Shown: one piece after another, positions 1 through 10,075 of the stretch | Numbering within the stretch: position 1 is the first letter of the stretch | Layout of the letters: every line of letters begins with the position of its first letter | Assembly: GCF_001442755.1 (NCBI RefSeq) | Contig: NZ_CP006367.1 | Location: forward strand, 1,426,001 to 1,490,000 | Direction: 5' to 3' | Length of the DNA: 64,000 nucleotides | Source of the DNA: Aureimonas sp. AU20 | GTDB lineage: Bacteria > Pseudomonadota > Alphaproteobacteria > Rhizobiales > Rhizobiaceae | Notes under the pieces: generated by a model | Told to the model about the DNA's origin: nothing | The model's input: the letters and a program-made list of their open reading frames with translations, nothing else | Databases searched by the model: none | Translations under genes and position numbers: made by a program

Positions 1-1
1 C

Positions 2-241
2 ATCCAAAGCTATCGCATCGTGGAAAGCCTCGGTGCCACCGAAGGCGCGCCGGCCGCCGGCTCCGCCGACATCATCGTGGACATCACGTCCACCGGCTCG
101 ACATTGACGGCCAACCATCTGCGCATCCTGAAGGACGGCACGATCCTTCGCTCGGAAGCCTGTCTCGCTCTGGCGGCCAAGCCGCGCAGCGCGGACGATG
201 ATGCGCGGCTCGCGGCGCTCCTGCCGCGCTTCGAAGGCTGA
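2..241 (+). CDS. hisG: ATP phosphoribosyltransferase, C-terminal fragment
   Basis: This is the last 79 residues of HisG, which condenses ATP with PRPP in the first step of histidine synthesis; the start lies left of the window. The stretch [14 protein letters not shown] followed by ANHLRIL is the PRPP-binding loop region of the family. The protein ends soon after this motif, with no regulatory C-terminal domain. That is the short HisG form, which needs HisZ as partner; hisZ would be expected just upstream, outside the window. The stop is directly followed by a hairpin at 251-272. Confidence 0.9.
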   Translation: MQSYRIVESLGATEGAPAAGSADIIVDITSTGSTLTANHLRILKDGTILRSEACLALAAKPRSADDDARLAALLPRFEG

Positions 242-272
242 AAACGCGAAACGGCCGCCCGAAGGCGGCCGT
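241..272 (-). terminator. Intrinsic terminator between hisG and the DoxX gene
   Basis: A perfect 9-bp stem (ACGGCCGCC, 251-259, with 264-272) has a 4-nt CGAA loop. Read leftward it is followed by TTCGCGTTTT, which suits the end of the DoxX transcript. It probably also stops rightward hisG transcripts, although that side lacks a U-tract. Confidence 0.6.
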
Positions 273-296
273 CCCGATCTCCATCAGCGCGCGGGA

Positions 297-686
297 TCAG
301 ACGCGGCGCGAGCGCGCGTCGATCGAATAGGCACCGGCGCCAGCGGTCGCGAGCGCCAGGAAGCCGCCGCACAGGCCGAGATTCTTCATCAGCTGGGTCG
401 ACTGGTCTGGGCCGAGATGGGCGACGAGCGCGGTCGCCACGCAGAACACGGCGAGAACCGAAGCGACGATCCGAACCTGGAAGCCGACGAGGATGGCGAG
501 GCCGCCGAAGAACTCCAGCGCGCCGACGAGATAGGCCAGCGCCACACCGCCGGGCAGGCCGAGATTGCCGAGATAGCCGGCAAAGCCAGCCGCGCCGGCC
601 AGCTTGCCGAAGCCGGACACGATGAAGAGAATCGACAGGAGAATGCGGGCGAGAAGAAGCAGACCGGAGTTCATGAGAGCGTCCAT
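297..686 (-). CDS. DoxX family membrane protein
   Basis: The product is a 129-residue inner-membrane protein with about four hydrophobic helices. The N-terminal run LLLLARILLSILFIVSGFGKL and the later GALEFFGGLAILVGF segment are typical of the DoxX/SURF4-like family, whose members are linked to redox and thiol stress but mostly lack a defined reaction. The start was set at the ATG at 686 (MDALMNSG); the frame stays open further upstream but that part lacks DoxX character. An in-frame ATG at 674 is an alternative. It stands alone between terminators. Confidence 0.8.
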   Translation of the reverse strand: MDALMNSGLLLLARILLSILFIVSGFGKLAGAAGFAGYLGNLGLPGGVALAYLVGALEFFGGLAILVGFQVRIVASVLAVFCVATALVAHLGPDQSTQLMKNLGLCGGFLALATAGAGAYSIDARSRRV

Positions 687-762
687 CGACACGGAGTTGT
701 GATGGCGCAGAGTGACTGAGGGCCGCCGCCGAAGATAGCGATTCTTTGCAAGACTGATCGTC

Positions 763-798
763 AAAGAAAAACGCCCCAATCCGAAGATTGGGGCGTTT
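763..798 (-). terminator. Intrinsic terminator of fumC
   Basis: A stem of 13 bp (769-781 with 786-798, core AAACGCCCCAATC) has a 4-nt loop. On the leftward strand it is followed by a T-rich run (TTTTCTTTGA). It lies 26 bp past the fumC stop. Confidence 0.88.
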
Positions 799-824
799 CC
801 AAAGTCCAATGACTTGGCGTTCGA

Positions 825-2216
825 TCAGCCCGGGCGGGTCATCGCCGCCGGATCGACGATCCGGTCGTAATCTTCGCCCGAGACCAGACCGGAGGCGAGG
901 GCCTCCTCGCGCAGGGTCGTGCCCTTCTTGTGCGCGGTCTTGGCGATGTTGGCGGCGTTGTCGTAGCCGATCGTGGGCGCCAGCGCCGTCACCAGCATGA
1001 GCGACTGCTGCATGAGGTCCTTGATCCGGTCCTCGTTGGCCTTGATCCCGTCCACGCAATGCTCGCGGAACGAGTCCATGCCGTCCGCCAGCAGGCGGAT
1101 CGTGGAGATCACCGCGTTGGCAATCACCGGCTTGAAGACGTTCAGCTCGAAATGGCCCTGAGAGGCCGCGACCGTCACGGTCGTCTCGTGGCCGAACACC
1201 TCGGCCGCCACCATGGTCAGCGCTTCGCACTGGGTCGGGTTGACCTTGCCCGGCATGATCGAGGAGCCCGGCTCGTTCTCGGGCAGCGAGAGTTCGCCCA
1301 GGCCGGAGCGCGGGCCGGAGCCGAGGAAGCGGATGTCGTTGGCGATCTTGAAGAGATCGGTAGCGAGCGCGTTGAGCGAGCCGTGGAAGAAGGCCAGCGC
1401 ACCGTGCGAGGCCAGCGCCTCGAACTTGTTCTCGGCGGTGCGGAAGGGCAGGCCGGTGAGCGAGGCGATCTCGTCGGCGATCTTCACGTCGAAGCCGACC
1501 GGGGCGTTGAGGCCGGTGCCGACCGCCGTGCCGCCCTGGGCCAGCGCGAAGACGTCGTAGAGCGCCTTCTCGATGCGGATCTTGCCGAGCTGGAGCGCTG
1601 CGGCGTAGCCGGAGAACTCCTGGCCGAGCGTGATCGGCGTCGCATCCTGCGTGTGGGTGCGGCCGATCTTGATGATGTGGTCGAATTCATTCGCCTTGGC
1701 GTCGAGCGAAGCGTGCAGCGCGTCGATCGCCGGCAGGATGCGCTTGGTGGTCTCGATCGCCACGGCGACGTGGATCGCGGTCGGGAACACGTCGTTGGAC
1801 GATTGGCCCATATTGACGTGGTCGTTCGGGTGGATCGGCTTCTTGGAGCCCATCTCGCCGCCCAGCATCTCGATGCCGCGGTTGGAGATGACCTCGTTGA
1901 CGTTCATGTTGGTCTGCGTGCCCGAGCCGGTCTGGTAGACCACGAGCGGGAAATGATCGTCGAGCTTGCCGGAGATCACCTCGTCGGCCGCCGTCTCGAT
2001 CGTCTGGGCGATCCCGCCGTCGAGCTTGCCCATGGCACGGTTGACGCGCGCGGCGGCCTTCTTGACCGTTGCGAGGGCGTGGATCACGGCGATCGGCTGC
2101 TTGTCGGTGCCGATGCGGAAATTGTTGAGCGAGCGCTCGGTCTGCGCCCCCCAGTAGCGGTCGCTCGCGACGTCGATCGCGCCGATCGAATCGGTCTCGC
2201 GTCTGGTGCTGGTCAT
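825..2216 (-). CDS. fumC: Fumarate hydratase class II
   Basis: This 463-residue iron-independent fumarase interconverts fumarate and malate in the TCA cycle, acting as a cytosolic tetramer. The signature loop [11 protein letters not shown] is present, with the catalytic serine pair at residues 318-319. Other family motifs are [13 protein letters not shown] and [16 protein letters not shown]. The ATG at 2216 ([12 protein letters not shown]) was chosen because GGGGAAG lies just upstream. Length is normal for the class. It is monocistronic, with its own terminator at 763-798. Confidence 0.97.
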   Translation of the reverse strand: MTSTRRETDSIGAIDVASDRYWGAQTERSLNNFRIGTDKQPIAVIHALATVKKAAARVNRAMGKLDGGIAQTIETAADEVISGKLDDHFPLVVYQTGSGTQTNMNVNEVISNRGIEMLGGEMGSKKPIHPNDHVNMGQSSNDVFPTAIHVAVAIETTKRILPAIDALHASLDAKANEFDHIIKIGRTHTQDATPITLGQEFSGYAAALQLGKIRIEKALYDVFALAQGGTAVGTGLNAPVGFDVKIADEIASLTGLPFRTAENKFEALASHGALAFFHGSLNALATDLFKIANDIRFLGSGPRSGLGELSLPENEPGSSIMPGKVNPTQCEALTMVAAEVFGHETTVTVAASQGHFELNVFKPVIANAVISTIRLLADGMDSFREHCVDGIKANEDRIKDLMQQSLMLVTALAPTIGYDNAANIAKTAHKKGTTLREEALASGLVSGEDYDRIVDPAAMTRPG

Positions 2217-2319
2217 CGGTCTTCCCCTCGCGACAAGGCGCCCGCTGATCCTGTCTGGATGGGGCACCCTCGCGCGGTTATCACGACAGGCCGGCGACGC
2301 GAAACCCTTTGCCGCAACG

Positions 2320-2346
2320 AAAAAGAGCCAGCCTTGCGGCCGGCTC
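2320..2346 (-). terminator. Intrinsic terminator of the csbD gene
   Basis: A 9-bp stem (2325-2333 with 2338-2346, one G-U pair in the leftward RNA) has a 4-nt loop and is followed by five T residues (complement of 2320-2324). It lies 24 bp past the csbD stop. Confidence 0.8.
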
Positions 2347-2370
2347 CTTCTTCAAACGATTCAGGTGCGC

Positions 2371-2562
2371 TCAGTGCTTGGCGCCGACCTGATCCTTCAC
2401 GGCGTCCTTGACCTTGCCGTAGTTCTTCTCGGTCTTGCCCTCGACCTGATCCGCCATGCCTTCGGCCTGGAGACGTTCATTACCGACGAGCTTGCCGACG
2501 CCTTCCTTGATCTTGCCACCGACTTCCTTGGCGCCACCAGAAATTTCGTTCTTGTCGACCAT
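2371..2562 (-). CDS. CsbD family stress protein
   Basis: This is a 63-residue hydrophilic, lysine- and glycine-rich protein of the CsbD family. Its pattern is KNEISGGAKEVGGKIKEGVGK followed by AEGMADQVEGKTEKNYGKVKD. CsbD-like proteins accumulate under general stress in many bacteria; no biochemical activity is established. The ATG at 2562 has AGGAG about 7 nt upstream. An EcfG-type promoter candidate at 2615-2640 sits between this gene and the TauE-like gene, so stress-sigma control of its own transcript is likely. Confidence 0.9.
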   Translation of the reverse strand: MVDKNEISGGAKEVGGKIKEGVGKLVGNERLQAEGMADQVEGKTEKNYGKVKDAVKDQVGAKH

Positions 2563-2614
2563 GATCGTCTCCTCAAGATTGTATCGGACGGCGTGTCCGA
2601 TTTTCGAAAAGGAG

Positions 2615-2640
2615 AACCGCCGAAGGGTGCGATCCGTTCC
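2615..2640 (-). promoter_or_regulatory. Candidate EcfG (general stress sigma factor) promoter of csbD
   Basis: On the leftward strand GGAAC (2636-2640) is followed after exactly 17 nt by GGTT (2615-2618). The alphaproteobacterial EcfG consensus is GGAAC-N16/17-CGTT, so one base of the -10 differs. It is intergenic and upstream of a stress protein gene. Confidence 0.55.
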
Positions 2641-2650
2641 AGATCCGGCA

Positions 2651-3427
2651 TTACATTTTGGAAAGGATTCCATAGAGCTGCTGCAGCGCCAGCGCGCAGA
2701 TCAACAGTCCGACGATGCGCAGGAGCAGGCGCTCGGGGATGCGCTTCACGGCATAGCCGGCGAGCGGCGCCGCCAGAACGCCGCCCGCGATCAGGCCGAG
2801 AACCGACAGGGCGTGGTCGGTGAGATCCCCCGCTTCTTCCCAATGCCCTGTCAGCAGCGCGACGAGAAAGGACAGCGAGACCGAGAGCGTGATCAGGAAC
2901 TCGGCCGCGTTCACCGTGCCGATGACATAGCGCGGCTGGCCGCCGGCCCCGAGCAGGCCGGAGGTGACGATCGGCCCCCATCCGCCACCGCCAACCGAAT
3001 CGAGAAAGCCGCCGGCCGCACCCAGAGGCGGCACCAGCCCCATCGGCGTTTGGGCGCGCGGCAGCTTGCGGAAGGAGCGCAGCGTCAGCATCACGCCGAT
3101 TACCGCGAGATAGGCCGCGACGAAGGGGCGGATCGAGGAACTGTCGATCGAGGTGAGGACATAGGTGCCGAGCACCGCGCCGAGGACGCCGAAGGGGACG
3201 AGGCGCCAGAACAGCTTCCAGTCGATATTGCGATTGGCGATATGGGCCGTGCCCGAGGCGGCCGTGGTGAAAAGCTCGGCCGTGTGGACGGACGCGGAGG
3301 CGACCGACGGCGGTACGCCGAAGCTCATGAGAACCGTGGAGGAAATGACGCCATAGGCCATGCCGAGCGCGCCGTCGACGAGCTGCGCCAGCGCGCCGAC
3401 GAAGAAGAAGATGAGAAATTCGCTCAT
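2651..3427 (-). CDS. TauE/SafE family anion exporter
   Basis: This 258-residue polytopic inner-membrane protein belongs to the TauE/SafE family, whose members export sulfite, sulfoacetate and related organic anions. The N-terminus MSEFLIFFFVGALAQLVDGALGMAYG is typical. A second half-repeat (PLGAAGGFLDSVGGGGWGPIVTSGLL) gives the internal duplication of the family. The ATG at 3427 was preferred to an upstream frame extension that has no membrane character; AGGA lies upstream. No sulfur-metabolism genes are adjacent, so the substrate cannot be assigned. Confidence 0.85.
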   Translation of the reverse strand: MSEFLIFFFVGALAQLVDGALGMAYGVISSTVLMSFGVPPSVASASVHTAELFTTAASGTAHIANRNIDWKLFWRLVPFGVLGAVLGTYVLTSIDSSSIRPFVAAYLAVIGVMLTLRSFRKLPRAQTPMGLVPPLGAAGGFLDSVGGGGWGPIVTSGLLGAGGQPRYVIGTVNAAEFLITLSVSLSFLVALLTGHWEEAGDLTDHALSVLGLIAGGVLAAPLAGYAVKRIPERLLLRIVGLLICALALQQLYGILSKM

Positions 3428-3593
3428 GCGGCGTCCTGATGCGGCGAGGCCGTCGCCCCGGGTTTCGGGCGCTCTTAGACTCGAAAACACCCTTTGGCGC
3501 CAGCGCGGGCCGATCACGCCCGAGGGGAAATGCCTGACAACCGCGTGGTCGCTAGGGGAGGCCGAGCAAAGCAGAAATCCGAACGGCCCAACG

Positions 3594-3620
3594 AAAAAGG
3601 GGCCCGCGTGAGCGAGCCCC
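3594..3620 (-). terminator. Intrinsic terminator of groESL
   Basis: A 9-bp stem (3599-3607 with 3612-3620; one U-G pair in the leftward RNA) with loop GTGA is followed by five T residues on the leftward strand. It lies about 55 bp past the groEL stop. Confidence 0.85.
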
Positions 3621-3674
3621 CCTGATCTTGGCGTGGAACGCCGGCGCCCTTGCGGCGCCGGAAGTCCTGTCGGC

Positions 3675-5396
<1,722 letters not shown>

Positions 5397-5413
5397 TCAG
5401 CCCGGCCAATGGC

Positions 5414-5710
5414 TCAGCCGACGATCCCGAGGATGTCGGATTCCTTCATGATGAGCAGGTCTTCGCCGCCGAGCTTGATCTCGGTGCCCGACCACTTGCC
5501 GAACAGGATGCGGTCGCCGGCCTTGACCTCGAGCGGGTTGACCTTGCCGGTCTCGTCGCGCGCGCCGGCGCCGACGGCGACGATCTCGCCTTCCTGCGGC
5601 TTTTCCTTCGCGGTGTCCGGGATGATGATGCCGCCGGCCGTCTTGCTCTCGGACTCGACGCGCCGCACCACGACTCGATCATGCAGAGGGCGGAAGTTCA
5701 CGTTGGCCAT
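5414..5710 (-). CDS. groES: Co-chaperonin GroES (Cpn10)
   Basis: This 98-residue lid of the GroEL chamber begins [12 protein letters not shown], with the mobile-loop segment [19 protein letters not shown] and the [10 protein letters not shown] strand. It is the first gene of the groESL operon, with its start 60 bp downstream of the CIRCE operator. Confidence 0.99.
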   Translation of the reverse strand: MANVNFRPLHDRVVVRRVESESKTAGGIIIPDTAKEKPQEGEIVAVGAGARDETGKVNPLEVKAGDRILFGKWSGTEIKLGGEDLLIMKESDILGIVG

Positions 5711-5770
5711 CTCAGTCGAACCTTCTTGGGCTTAGGGGATCGAGCGCCCGGAAGCGGCCGATCCAGGATT

Positions 5771-5797
5771 CTGGCACTCGCTAACGTGGAGTGCTAA
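5771..5797. promoter_or_regulatory. CIRCE operator (HrcA-binding inverted repeat)
   Basis: On the leftward strand TTAGCACTC is followed by 9 nt and GAGTGCCAG. One arm matches the CIRCE consensus perfectly and the other (5771-5779) has two changes. The 9-9-9 spacing is canonical. It lies just downstream of the predicted -10, so bound HrcA would block groESL transcription. Confidence 0.95.
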
Positions 5798-5805
5798 CGA
5801 GCCGC

Positions 5806-5835
5806 TAGATAGGGGAGGAGGGGCCGCGCTGTCAA
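5806..5835 (-). promoter_or_regulatory. Housekeeping-type promoter of groESL
   Basis: A perfect TTGACA -35 (5830-5835, complement) is followed after 18 nt by TATCTA (5806-5811). The predicted transcription start falls at the edge of the CIRCE element, the usual arrangement for groESL in this class. Confidence 0.75.
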
Positions 5836-6004
5836 GGTTGGAGACAGGTCCGCCGCTAAGCGAGGTGAAGCGCCGTTAGTTTGGCAACCCTTGAAACTTT
5901 GACCTGCGCGCAAAGAGGAATCGTAAGGAATCAAGGGGTATCCGTGGGACGGCCGATCGTCTGGGCGGCAACGAAGCCGCCTGTCGCGCAGAGGGGTCAA
6001 CCGC

Positions 6005-7930
6005 ATGGATCGTTTCTCCCCCGCTTCCTTCGAGCCTCAGGGCGTGGTTCGGCGATTTGTCGCCGACCGGAACGGCAATTTCGCGATCATGGCGGCGGTG
6101 ATCTTCATCCCGGTCCTGATGTCCATCGCGGCCGCCGCCGACATCAGTCTCTTCTACAGCGACCGGACGGCGGTGCAGTCCGCCGCCGACGCTGCCGCGC
6201 TCGCCACCGCTAAGCGCTTCGGCACCGACCCCAATCCTCAGAGCCTTCAAACCTATGCGCAGAACGTGTTCACCGCGAACATGGCCAGCGTTTCGCGGAC
6301 CACCAGCACCCTGAAATACGAGGGCACGGACTGGACGCCGGAGGGCACGCGCGAATTGCGCCTTTCGGTCTGCTCGACCTACGACCCCGTGTTCCTGTCG
6401 GCGCTGAACATCTCCTTTCCCGGCCTCAAGGGAGGGGACTGCGCCAAGGCGGAAAGCGTCGTGGCGGTCGGCTCGACCACGGTCGAGGTCGCCTTCGTCC
6501 TCGATACGTCGGGCTCGATGAACGACAGCCCGGCGGCCGGCGGCCCCGCCAAGATCACGACGCTCAAGGCGCAGGCGGCCAAGGCGATCAACACGATCTT
6601 CGGCTCGGGCAACTCGACGGGCGGCGAGGACCCGGTGCGCGTCGGCATCGTGCCGTTCTCGGGCGGCGTCAATATTGGAAAGGACCATCTCGACGACTGG
6701 TGGATGGACCCCAAGGGCCTGTCACCGATCCATCACGAGAACCTGGATTGGGAAAATAGCTACAAGGTGCCTGATGCGCTCCTGGGAGTAGGAGCGACCG
6801 ATACGGCGTTACCCTCGCCCCTCGGGGCCGGCTGGATTTCCAAGCTCCATCCGACAACCTTCCTGACCCGGCAATATCTCTATAAGGCGATGGGTCCGAA
6901 GAATTCGAACTGGGCCTATCGAGGCTGCGTCGAGTCGAGGCCTGCTCCCTATGCGCTGCTGGACACCGCCCCGTCCGAATTGAATCCGTCTACGCTCTTC
7001 GTTCCGTTCTTCTCACCGGACGAGCCGTTGAACTCCGCTTGGTCCGGCTGGTCGAACAGCTACGTCAAGGACTACAACGCTTCGGACGATGATAGAAACT
7101 GGCGGCGTACGCGCACCCTATATAGCGACTACCGTCTGAAACTGACGGATGTGCGAAAGTATCTGATCAGCCCCGCGATGGACGACAATCTGTCGAACAA
7201 CTATCGCAATTCTCCGAGCTTCATGTGCGACTCGGCCCCGTTGACGCCTCTTACGAACGACAAGACCAGCGCTCTTTCGGCCGTCGGCGGTCTCGTGGCG
7301 ACGGGCGCGACCAACGTGCCGCAGGGGGTGGAGTGGGGCTGGAAGGTTCTGTCCAAGAACGAGCCCTTTTCCGAAGGCCGGGCCTCGGGAGACGAGAACA
7401 ACATAAAGGCCATGATCGTCATGACCGACGGTCAGAACACTTATTACAATTCGGGGAGCGAGGCGGTTTCGACCTTCGGCGCCTATGGCTACGCCAGCTA
7501 TCCCGAGCGCAATTTTACCGTCCCGCGTCTGTTCGACTACAAGACGGGCGTCTCCACCGCCACGACCGACACCAACTACACGGCGGCCCTGAACGGACGT
7601 CTCGCCGCAATCTGCGAGAACGCCAAGGGCGACGGCAAGATCAAGCTGAAGGACGGCTCGGGCAAGCAATTGTCCGACGAGAAGGGGCCGGTCTCGCGCG
7701 ACGGCGTTTTGATCTACACGATCGCCTTCGACATTCCGGCCCAGTACCAGACCATGGTCAACGGGCTTCTCAAGGGCTGCGCCTCCTACAAGCTCGGCGA
7801 CCTTCGCAACACCAATCTCGCCTACAAGGACAAGGGCAAGTATTTCTACAGCGCTTCCAACGCCAAGGATCTGGAAAGCGCTTTCAGCGACATCATGGCC
7901 TCCCTGACCAGCCTTCGCATCGCGCGCTAA
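6005..7930 (+). CDS. TadE/TadG-like pilus-assembly protein with von Willebrand A domain
   Basis: The protein has 641 residues. A cytosolic arginine-containing N-terminus and a hydrophobic helix (about residues 27-47, IMAAVIFIPVLMSIAAAADI) form a TadG-like anchor with the AVQSAADAAALATAK motif. A periplasmic von Willebrand A domain follows, with an intact MIDAS motif DTSGSMN at residues 167-173. The family is linked to Flp/Tad pili or envelope adhesion; direct function is unproven. GAGGGG precedes the ATG. No other tad genes are nearby, so it is a solitary copy, as is common in this order. Confidence 0.85.
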   Translation: MDRFSPASFEPQGVVRRFVADRNGNFAIMAAVIFIPVLMSIAAAADISLFYSDRTAVQSAADAAALATAKRFGTDPNPQSLQTYAQNVFTANMASVSRTTSTLKYEGTDWTPEGTRELRLSVCSTYDPVFLSALNISFPGLKGGDCAKAESVVAVGSTTVEVAFVLDTSGSMNDSPAAGGPAKITTLKAQAAKAINTIFGSGNSTGGEDPVRVGIVPFSGGVNIGKDHLDDWWMDPKGLSPIHHENLDWENSYKVPDALLGVGATDTALPSPLGAGWISKLHPTTFLTRQYLYKAMGPKNSNWAYRGCVESRPAPYALLDTAPSELNPSTLFVPFFSPDEPLNSAWSGWSNSYVKDYNASDDDRNWRRTRTLYSDYRLKLTDVRKYLISPAMDDNLSNNYRNSPSFMCDSAPLTPLTNDKTSALSAVGGLVATGATNVPQGVEWGWKVLSKNEPFSEGRASGDENNIKAMIVMTDGQNTYYNSGSEAVSTFGAYGYASYPERNFTVPRLFDYKTGVSTATTDTNYTAALNGRLAAICENAKGDGKIKLKDGSGKQLSDEKGPVSRDGVLIYTIAFDIPAQYQTMVNGLLKGCASYKLGDLRNTNLAYKDKGKYFYSASNAKDLESAFSDIMASLTSLRIAR

Positions 7931-8007
7931 AGAGCGGCTCGCCTTGACCCGTCCGGTACGCCTCCGATATCGCGAGGGCGCTCAAGGTCAGGCGAGAGAA
8001 AGCGGAC

Positions 8008-8847
8008 ATGGTTCAGACACTGCAATCGATCGGCCGCCTCGGCGAGCTGTCCGGCCGCTACGGCGCCGTCTTCTGCGATGTCTGGGGCGTCGTGCACGAT
8101 GGGGAGGCCAAGAACCCGCCCGCCGAGGAGGCGCTGATCGAAGCACGCCGAGGGGGCGCGCATGTGGTGCTTCTCACCAATTCGCCCCGGCCGGCCGAGG
8201 GCGTTCGCGAACAGCTCGACGCGCTCGGCGTCTCGCGCGAGGCCTATGACGCGATCGTCACCTCGGGCGACGCCACGCGCGCGCTGATCTCGGCCGGTTC
8301 GCGGCGCGTCTTCCATATCGGCACGCCGCGCAACGAGGACCTGTTCGAGGGGCTGCATCTCGATCTCCTGCCGCCGGAAGAGGCCGACCTCGTGGTGGCG
8401 ACGGGCCTGTTCGACGACGAGCGCGAAACGCCGGAGGACTACGCCCCGCTGCTGGACCGGCTGGCGGCCCGCAATCTGCCGATGATCTGCGCCAATCCCG
8501 ACATCGTCGTTCATCGCGGCGAGCGGCTGATCTATTGCGCGGGCGCGGTGGCCAGGAGCTATGCCGAGCGCGGGCAGATCGTGCATCTCGCCGGCAAACC
8601 GCATCCGCCGATCTACGACGTCGCTCGCTCGCTCCTGCCCAAGGAGGACGCCGCGATCCTGTGCATCGGCGACGGGATGTTCACGGACGTGAAGGGCGCG
8701 AACACCTTGGGCGCCGACTGCCTCTTCATCTCGGACGGCATCCACCGCGAGGAATTGGCCGAGGCGGGCGGCGACCCGGCGCGGCTTGGGTCAGCGCTCG
8801 AAGCGCGGGGCCTCAAGGCCCGCTTCGTCCAGCCGTTCCTGCGCTGA
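8008..8847 (+). CDS. HAD superfamily class IIA hydrolase
   Basis: This 279-residue phosphatase is of the NagD-like class IIA subgroup (TIGR01459 type). Motif I is FCDVWGVVHDG with D24 as nucleophile, where the family has D-x-D/W-G. Motif II lies in VVLLTNSPRP, and the late motif GDGMFTDVKGA (D222, D227) binds the metal. The substrate is unknown. It ends 1 bp before ribF, and this HAD-ribF-ileS order is common in Hyphomicrobiales, hinting at a role near flavin nucleotide metabolism (inference). Confidence 0.88.
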   Translation: MVQTLQSIGRLGELSGRYGAVFCDVWGVVHDGEAKNPPAEEALIEARRGGAHVVLLTNSPRPAEGVREQLDALGVSREAYDAIVTSGDATRALISAGSRRVFHIGTPRNEDLFEGLHLDLLPPEEADLVVATGLFDDERETPEDYAPLLDRLAARNLPMICANPDIVVHRGERLIYCAGAVARSYAERGQIVHLAGKPHPPIYDVARSLLPKEDAAILCIGDGMFTDVKGANTLGADCLFISDGIHREELAEAGGDPARLGSALEARGLKARFVQPFLR

Positions 8848-8848
8848 C

Positions 8849-9838
8849 ATGCGGGCGGGTTCGCGAGCCATCCAGCGCATCGGGGCCGCAAGCGCCCTGC
8901 CGGCGAACCTGCGCGGCGGCGTGGTGGCGATCGGCAATTTCGACGGCGTGCATCGCGGCCATCAGGCGGTGATCGACACCGCGCGCGCCGTCGCGGAACG
9001 GGAAGGGCGCCCGCTCCTATGCCTCACCTTCGAGCCGCATCCGCGCAGCGTGTTCCGCCCGCAGGCGCCGGTGGCGCGGCTGACGCCGGCCTCGATGAAG
9101 GCGCGCCTGCTCGGCGCGCTCGGCGTCAAGGCCGTGGTGGAGCAGCCCTTCGATCTCGAATACGCCGCGCACCCCGCCGAAATCTTCGTGGAGGAAACGC
9201 TGCTGCGCGATCTCGGCGCCGCCCATGTCGTGGTCGGCTTCGACTTCCGCTTCGGCGCCCGGCGCCAGGGCGACCTGCCCTTCCTTGCGGAGGCTGGCGC
9301 GCGGCTCGGCTTCGGCGTCACCGCAGTCGAGGCCTTCGCCGACGAGGGCGCGCTGGTGGTCTCCTCCTCGCGCATCCGCGAGGACCTGATGAACGGCGAC
9401 GTGGCGGCCGCCGCCGGCCTTCTCGGCTATCGCTGGACCTTCGAGGGCGTGGTCGGGCATGGCGCCAAGCTCGGCCGCACGCTCGGTTATCCCACGGCCA
9501 ACATGATGCTGGGCGAGGACGGCGTTCTTGCGCACGGCATCTACGCCGTGCGCCTGCGCCGCGCGGACGGCGCGCTGCATGACGGCGTGGCGAGCTTCGG
9601 CCGCCGCCCGACCTTCGACAATGGCGCGGCCCTGTTCGAGACTTATCTCTTCGACTTCTCCGGCGATCTCTATGGCGAGGCGGCCAGCGTCTCGCTTTTC
9701 GGCTTCCTGCGCGGCGAGGAGCGTTTCGAAAGCGTCGAGGCGCTGGTGGAGCGGATGAACCGGGACGCGGAGGAGGCAAGGGCGCTTCTGTCGGGCGTCG
9801 GCCCCCTGTCGGAGCTGGACGCCGCGATCGCTTTCTAG
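8849..9838 (+). CDS. ribF: Bifunctional riboflavin kinase / FAD synthetase
   Basis: This 329-residue cytosolic enzyme makes FMN from riboflavin and then FAD. The N-terminal adenylyltransferase domain carries GNFDGVHRGHQ (about residues 29-39, with the HxGH ATP motif). The C-terminal kinase domain carries GRTLGYPTANM near residue 212. The ATG at 8849 lies 1 bp after the upstream stop, so translation is probably coupled to the HAD gene. Length is typical (about 310-330). Confidence 0.96.
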   Translation: MRAGSRAIQRIGAASALPANLRGGVVAIGNFDGVHRGHQAVIDTARAVAEREGRPLLCLTFEPHPRSVFRPQAPVARLTPASMKARLLGALGVKAVVEQPFDLEYAAHPAEIFVEETLLRDLGAAHVVVGFDFRFGARRQGDLPFLAEAGARLGFGVTAVEAFADEGALVVSSSRIREDLMNGDVAAAAGLLGYRWTFEGVVGHGAKLGRTLGYPTANMMLGEDGVLAHGIYAVRLRRADGALHDGVASFGRRPTFDNGAALFETYLFDFSGDLYGEAASVSLFGFLRGEERFESVEALVERMNRDAEEARALLSGVGPLSELDAAIAF

Positions 9839-10075
9839 ATCGGGCTTTATCTCAAACGGCGCGATTGATAGAGAGGGCGAATGAGGAACACGACCGCCCG
9901 TCTTTGCCAGCGAATTAGACGCCCGGCTTGCGCTGCCCGCTGAGCGAAGCGGGGGCGGAGGCCGGGATGCGCCTGCACGGCCCGCCCTAGGGCTCGAAAT
10001 TTAAAGACGTTCCTCGTTGAGACATGCCTTTCCGGGCGCCGTTCGCCCGATGCAGGCCCGTTCGAAAGCGGACCC

